64,000 nucleotides of DNA from Plutella xylostella (Eukaryota; Arthropoda; Insecta; Lepidoptera; Plutellidae). Positions 62,575 to 64,000 of the stretch are shown one piece after another. The stretch is taken from the NCBI RefSeq assembly GCF_932276165.1, contig NC_063992.1, positions 3,420,001 to 3,484,000 on the forward strand. Direction: 5' to 3'. Below the pieces are notes generated by a model. The model did no database searches, was not told the origin of the DNA, and was given only the letters and a program-made list of their open reading frames with translations. Position 1 is the stretch's first letter; each line of letters opens with the position of its first letter. The position numbers were made by a program, and so were the translations under genes.

Positions 62575-63316
62575 ATGGGCAGTGTCCGAAAAAATTCGAC
62601 AACGCTCATAATTTTTCTGATGATAGGAATAACCCTCTGTATCATGATAAAAAATCTCAGATTTTTTGTATTCGTTAGTAATTTTATAAAAATAAAAACA
62701 TTTCAAGTTTCACAAAATGGGGATTCTACGGACTTTAGGACTTTTTCCATCGTCTCAATGAGCAATAAAAAAAAATATATGACAGCCGTCACATTAGCGT
62801 TAGCGTTTTACATACTCTTTGGTCACACGTCGATCCATAGACTTACAGTGCCACAAACTTATCTGTTCCGGTGACAGCTCACATAAATGTGTAATATTTC
62901 TTAATTCTATAAAATTTTAAGTTTGCTCGTATTGTTAATTCTTTCTTGCGGTGTTAATAAACCCATCTAATCTTTTACAATATACAATTCATTAGTAATT
63001 AATGAGATATGGATCAATTTAGTTCGCTCTCACCGGAACAGATAAGTTTGTGGCACTGTACTACGTCTATCGGTGCTCACCAATGACGAAGGAGTTCTCA
63101 CATCGTAACCTGTCATATTTTTTTTATTGCTTATAGAGACGATGGAAAAAGACCTAAAGTCCGTAGAATCCCCGTTTTGTAAAACTTAAAATGTTTTTAT
63201 TTAAAAAAATACTAACGCGTAGAAAAAATCTGAGACTTTTTTAGGATGATACGGAGGGTTATTCCTATCATCAGAAAAATTATGAGCGTTATCGATTTTT
63301 TTCGGACATTGCCCAT
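62575..63316. mobile_element. 742-bp foldback (palindromic) element
   Basis: The left arm (from ATGGGCAGTGTCCG at 62575 to about 62843) and the right arm (about 63061 to GGACATTGCCCAT at 63316) are inverted copies. They are highly similar over the outer ~205 bp (for example GATTCTACGGACTTTAGG on both) and more diverged near the centre. Short open frames inside are incidental. The centre is occupied by MITE 'B'. Confidence 0.8.
62846..63058. mobile_element. MITE 'B', CAGTGCCACAAACT ends, inside the foldback element
   Basis: 213 bp, starting CAGTGCCACAAACTTATC and ending with the inverse, flanked by TA (62844-62845 and 63059-63060). Its right ~55 bp match the arms of MITE 'A'; its left interior differs. 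Probably a Tc1/mariner-type non-autonomous element nested at the palindrome centre. Confidence 0.8.
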
Positions 63317-63342
63317 GCGCTCGGCCAGTGGCCAAACCATCA

Positions 63343-63917
63343 AAAAACCGGCCAAGTGCGAGTCGGGCTCGCGCACAAAGGGTTCCGTAGCAGCAAATAT
63401 AATATTACAGTTAAATCAACCTTTCTCAAAAACTATAAGAGATACTTTGATCAAACCAAAAATCGTTGAAAGAGTTAATTAGCATACATCACCTCTATTT
63501 TTTTTAGAATTTTATACCCCGTAGTTATAAAAATAGAGGGGGGGGGACATACTTTTTACGACTTTGAGAGCTGATATCTCAAAAACCGTTCACTTTAAGA
63601 AAAATGTTTTTTAGAAAACTTTATATCATTTTAAAAGACCTTTCCATTAATACCCCACACGGGTATGTACATCGAAAAAAAAAATTTCATCCCTCAGTTA
63701 CATGTATGGGGGGCCCCACCCCCAATTCTTTTTTTTACTATTTAGTGTCATATTTTTGTAGCGGTTCATACAACACATATTCCCATCAAATTTCATCACT
63801 GTAGTACTTATAGTTTCCGAGTAAATCGGCTGTGACAGACGGACAGACGGACAGACGGACATGACGAAACTATAAGGGTTCCGTTTTTGCCATTTTGGCT
63901 ACGGAACCCTAAAAAGG
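63343..63917 (+). repeat. Interspersed repeat, AACCGGCCAAGTGCG..CTACGGAACCCTAAAAA, copy 2
   Basis: Near-identical to 41379-41968 apart from a missing segment of about 15 bp near 63400 and a few substitutions. GGGTTCCGTAGC near the left end and GCTACGGAACCC at the right end are inverted. (GACAGACG)n runs near 63836-63860. A 66-codon open frame is kept in both copies but has no recognisable protein character. The family is unassigned. Confidence 0.85.
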
Positions 63918-64000
63918 AGCCGAGAGCAAAGCGAGCATCGCCTTCAAATCACCCCGTGACCCGAACACTCATGGCAGCCTACAGTGGACGGCGAGCTGCA

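Noticed and set aside
1..64000. CRISPR arrays, operons, bacterial promoters or ribosome-binding sites
   Set aside because: The window is eukaryotic; none of the tandem repeats has the spacer structure of an array.

Overview
This is a eukaryotic, almost certainly lepidopteran (moth or butterfly), nuclear DNA window. It is AT-rich, has spliceosomal introns with GT..AG borders, and is littered with short non-autonomous transposons and LINE tails of kinds familiar from moth and butterfly genomes. Only two protein-coding genes can be supported, both on the minus strand.

(1) decapentaplegic (dpp, the insect BMP2/4 ligand) at 39997..41082. The whole 361-aa precursor lies in one exon, preceded by a clear splice acceptor at 41100/41101. 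At least one non-coding 5' exon must therefore lie upstream, at higher coordinates. A GC-rich island at about 42.96-43.70 kb holds a GTGAGT donor (43360) and is the nearest candidate; a second island at 57.85-58.26 kb is another. Eight copies of a 10-bp repeat begin 15 bp beyond the stop codon. (2) The mitochondrial large-subunit ribosomal protein gene mRpL46 at 59212..61940. It has six exons whose splice phases fit exactly to give 265 aa, and a compact promoter just upstream.

Layout: 1-39.7 kb has no recognisable gene. It is the 3' flank of dpp, the side that carries the imaginal-disc enhancers in Drosophila, and mixes unique GC-richer blocks (for example 23.64-24.47, 27.1-29.45 and 36.2-36.7 kb) with transposon debris. 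39.78-43.7 kb is the dpp transcription unit (partly inferred). 43.7-59.2 kb is the intergenic 5' side of dpp. 59.2-62.1 kb is mRpL46. 62.2-63.92 kb is a dense transposon nest.

Mobile elements: a 1,235-bp LTR retrotransposon (6530..7764) with 4-bp target duplication, primer-binding site and polypurine tract but no recognisable gag or pol; eight copies or parts of one MITE family with GGGTCACTCTA-like ends; two TA-flanked MITEs with CACTCACGGGC ends; two TA-flanked MITEs with YAGTGCCACAAACT ends, one at the exact centre of a 742-bp palindrome; a TAA-flanked PIF/Harbinger-like MITE inside an mRpL46 intron; three Helitron-like TC..CTAG elements; two near-identical ~580-bp repeats, one inside the inferred dpp intron; and several broken LINE ends.

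No new biochemical system is visible. The observations most worth a second look are the 5' structure of dpp, its 3' minisatellite, the palindrome with a MITE at its centre, and the internally deleted LTR element. Everything here is by eye; identities and family names were not checked against any database.
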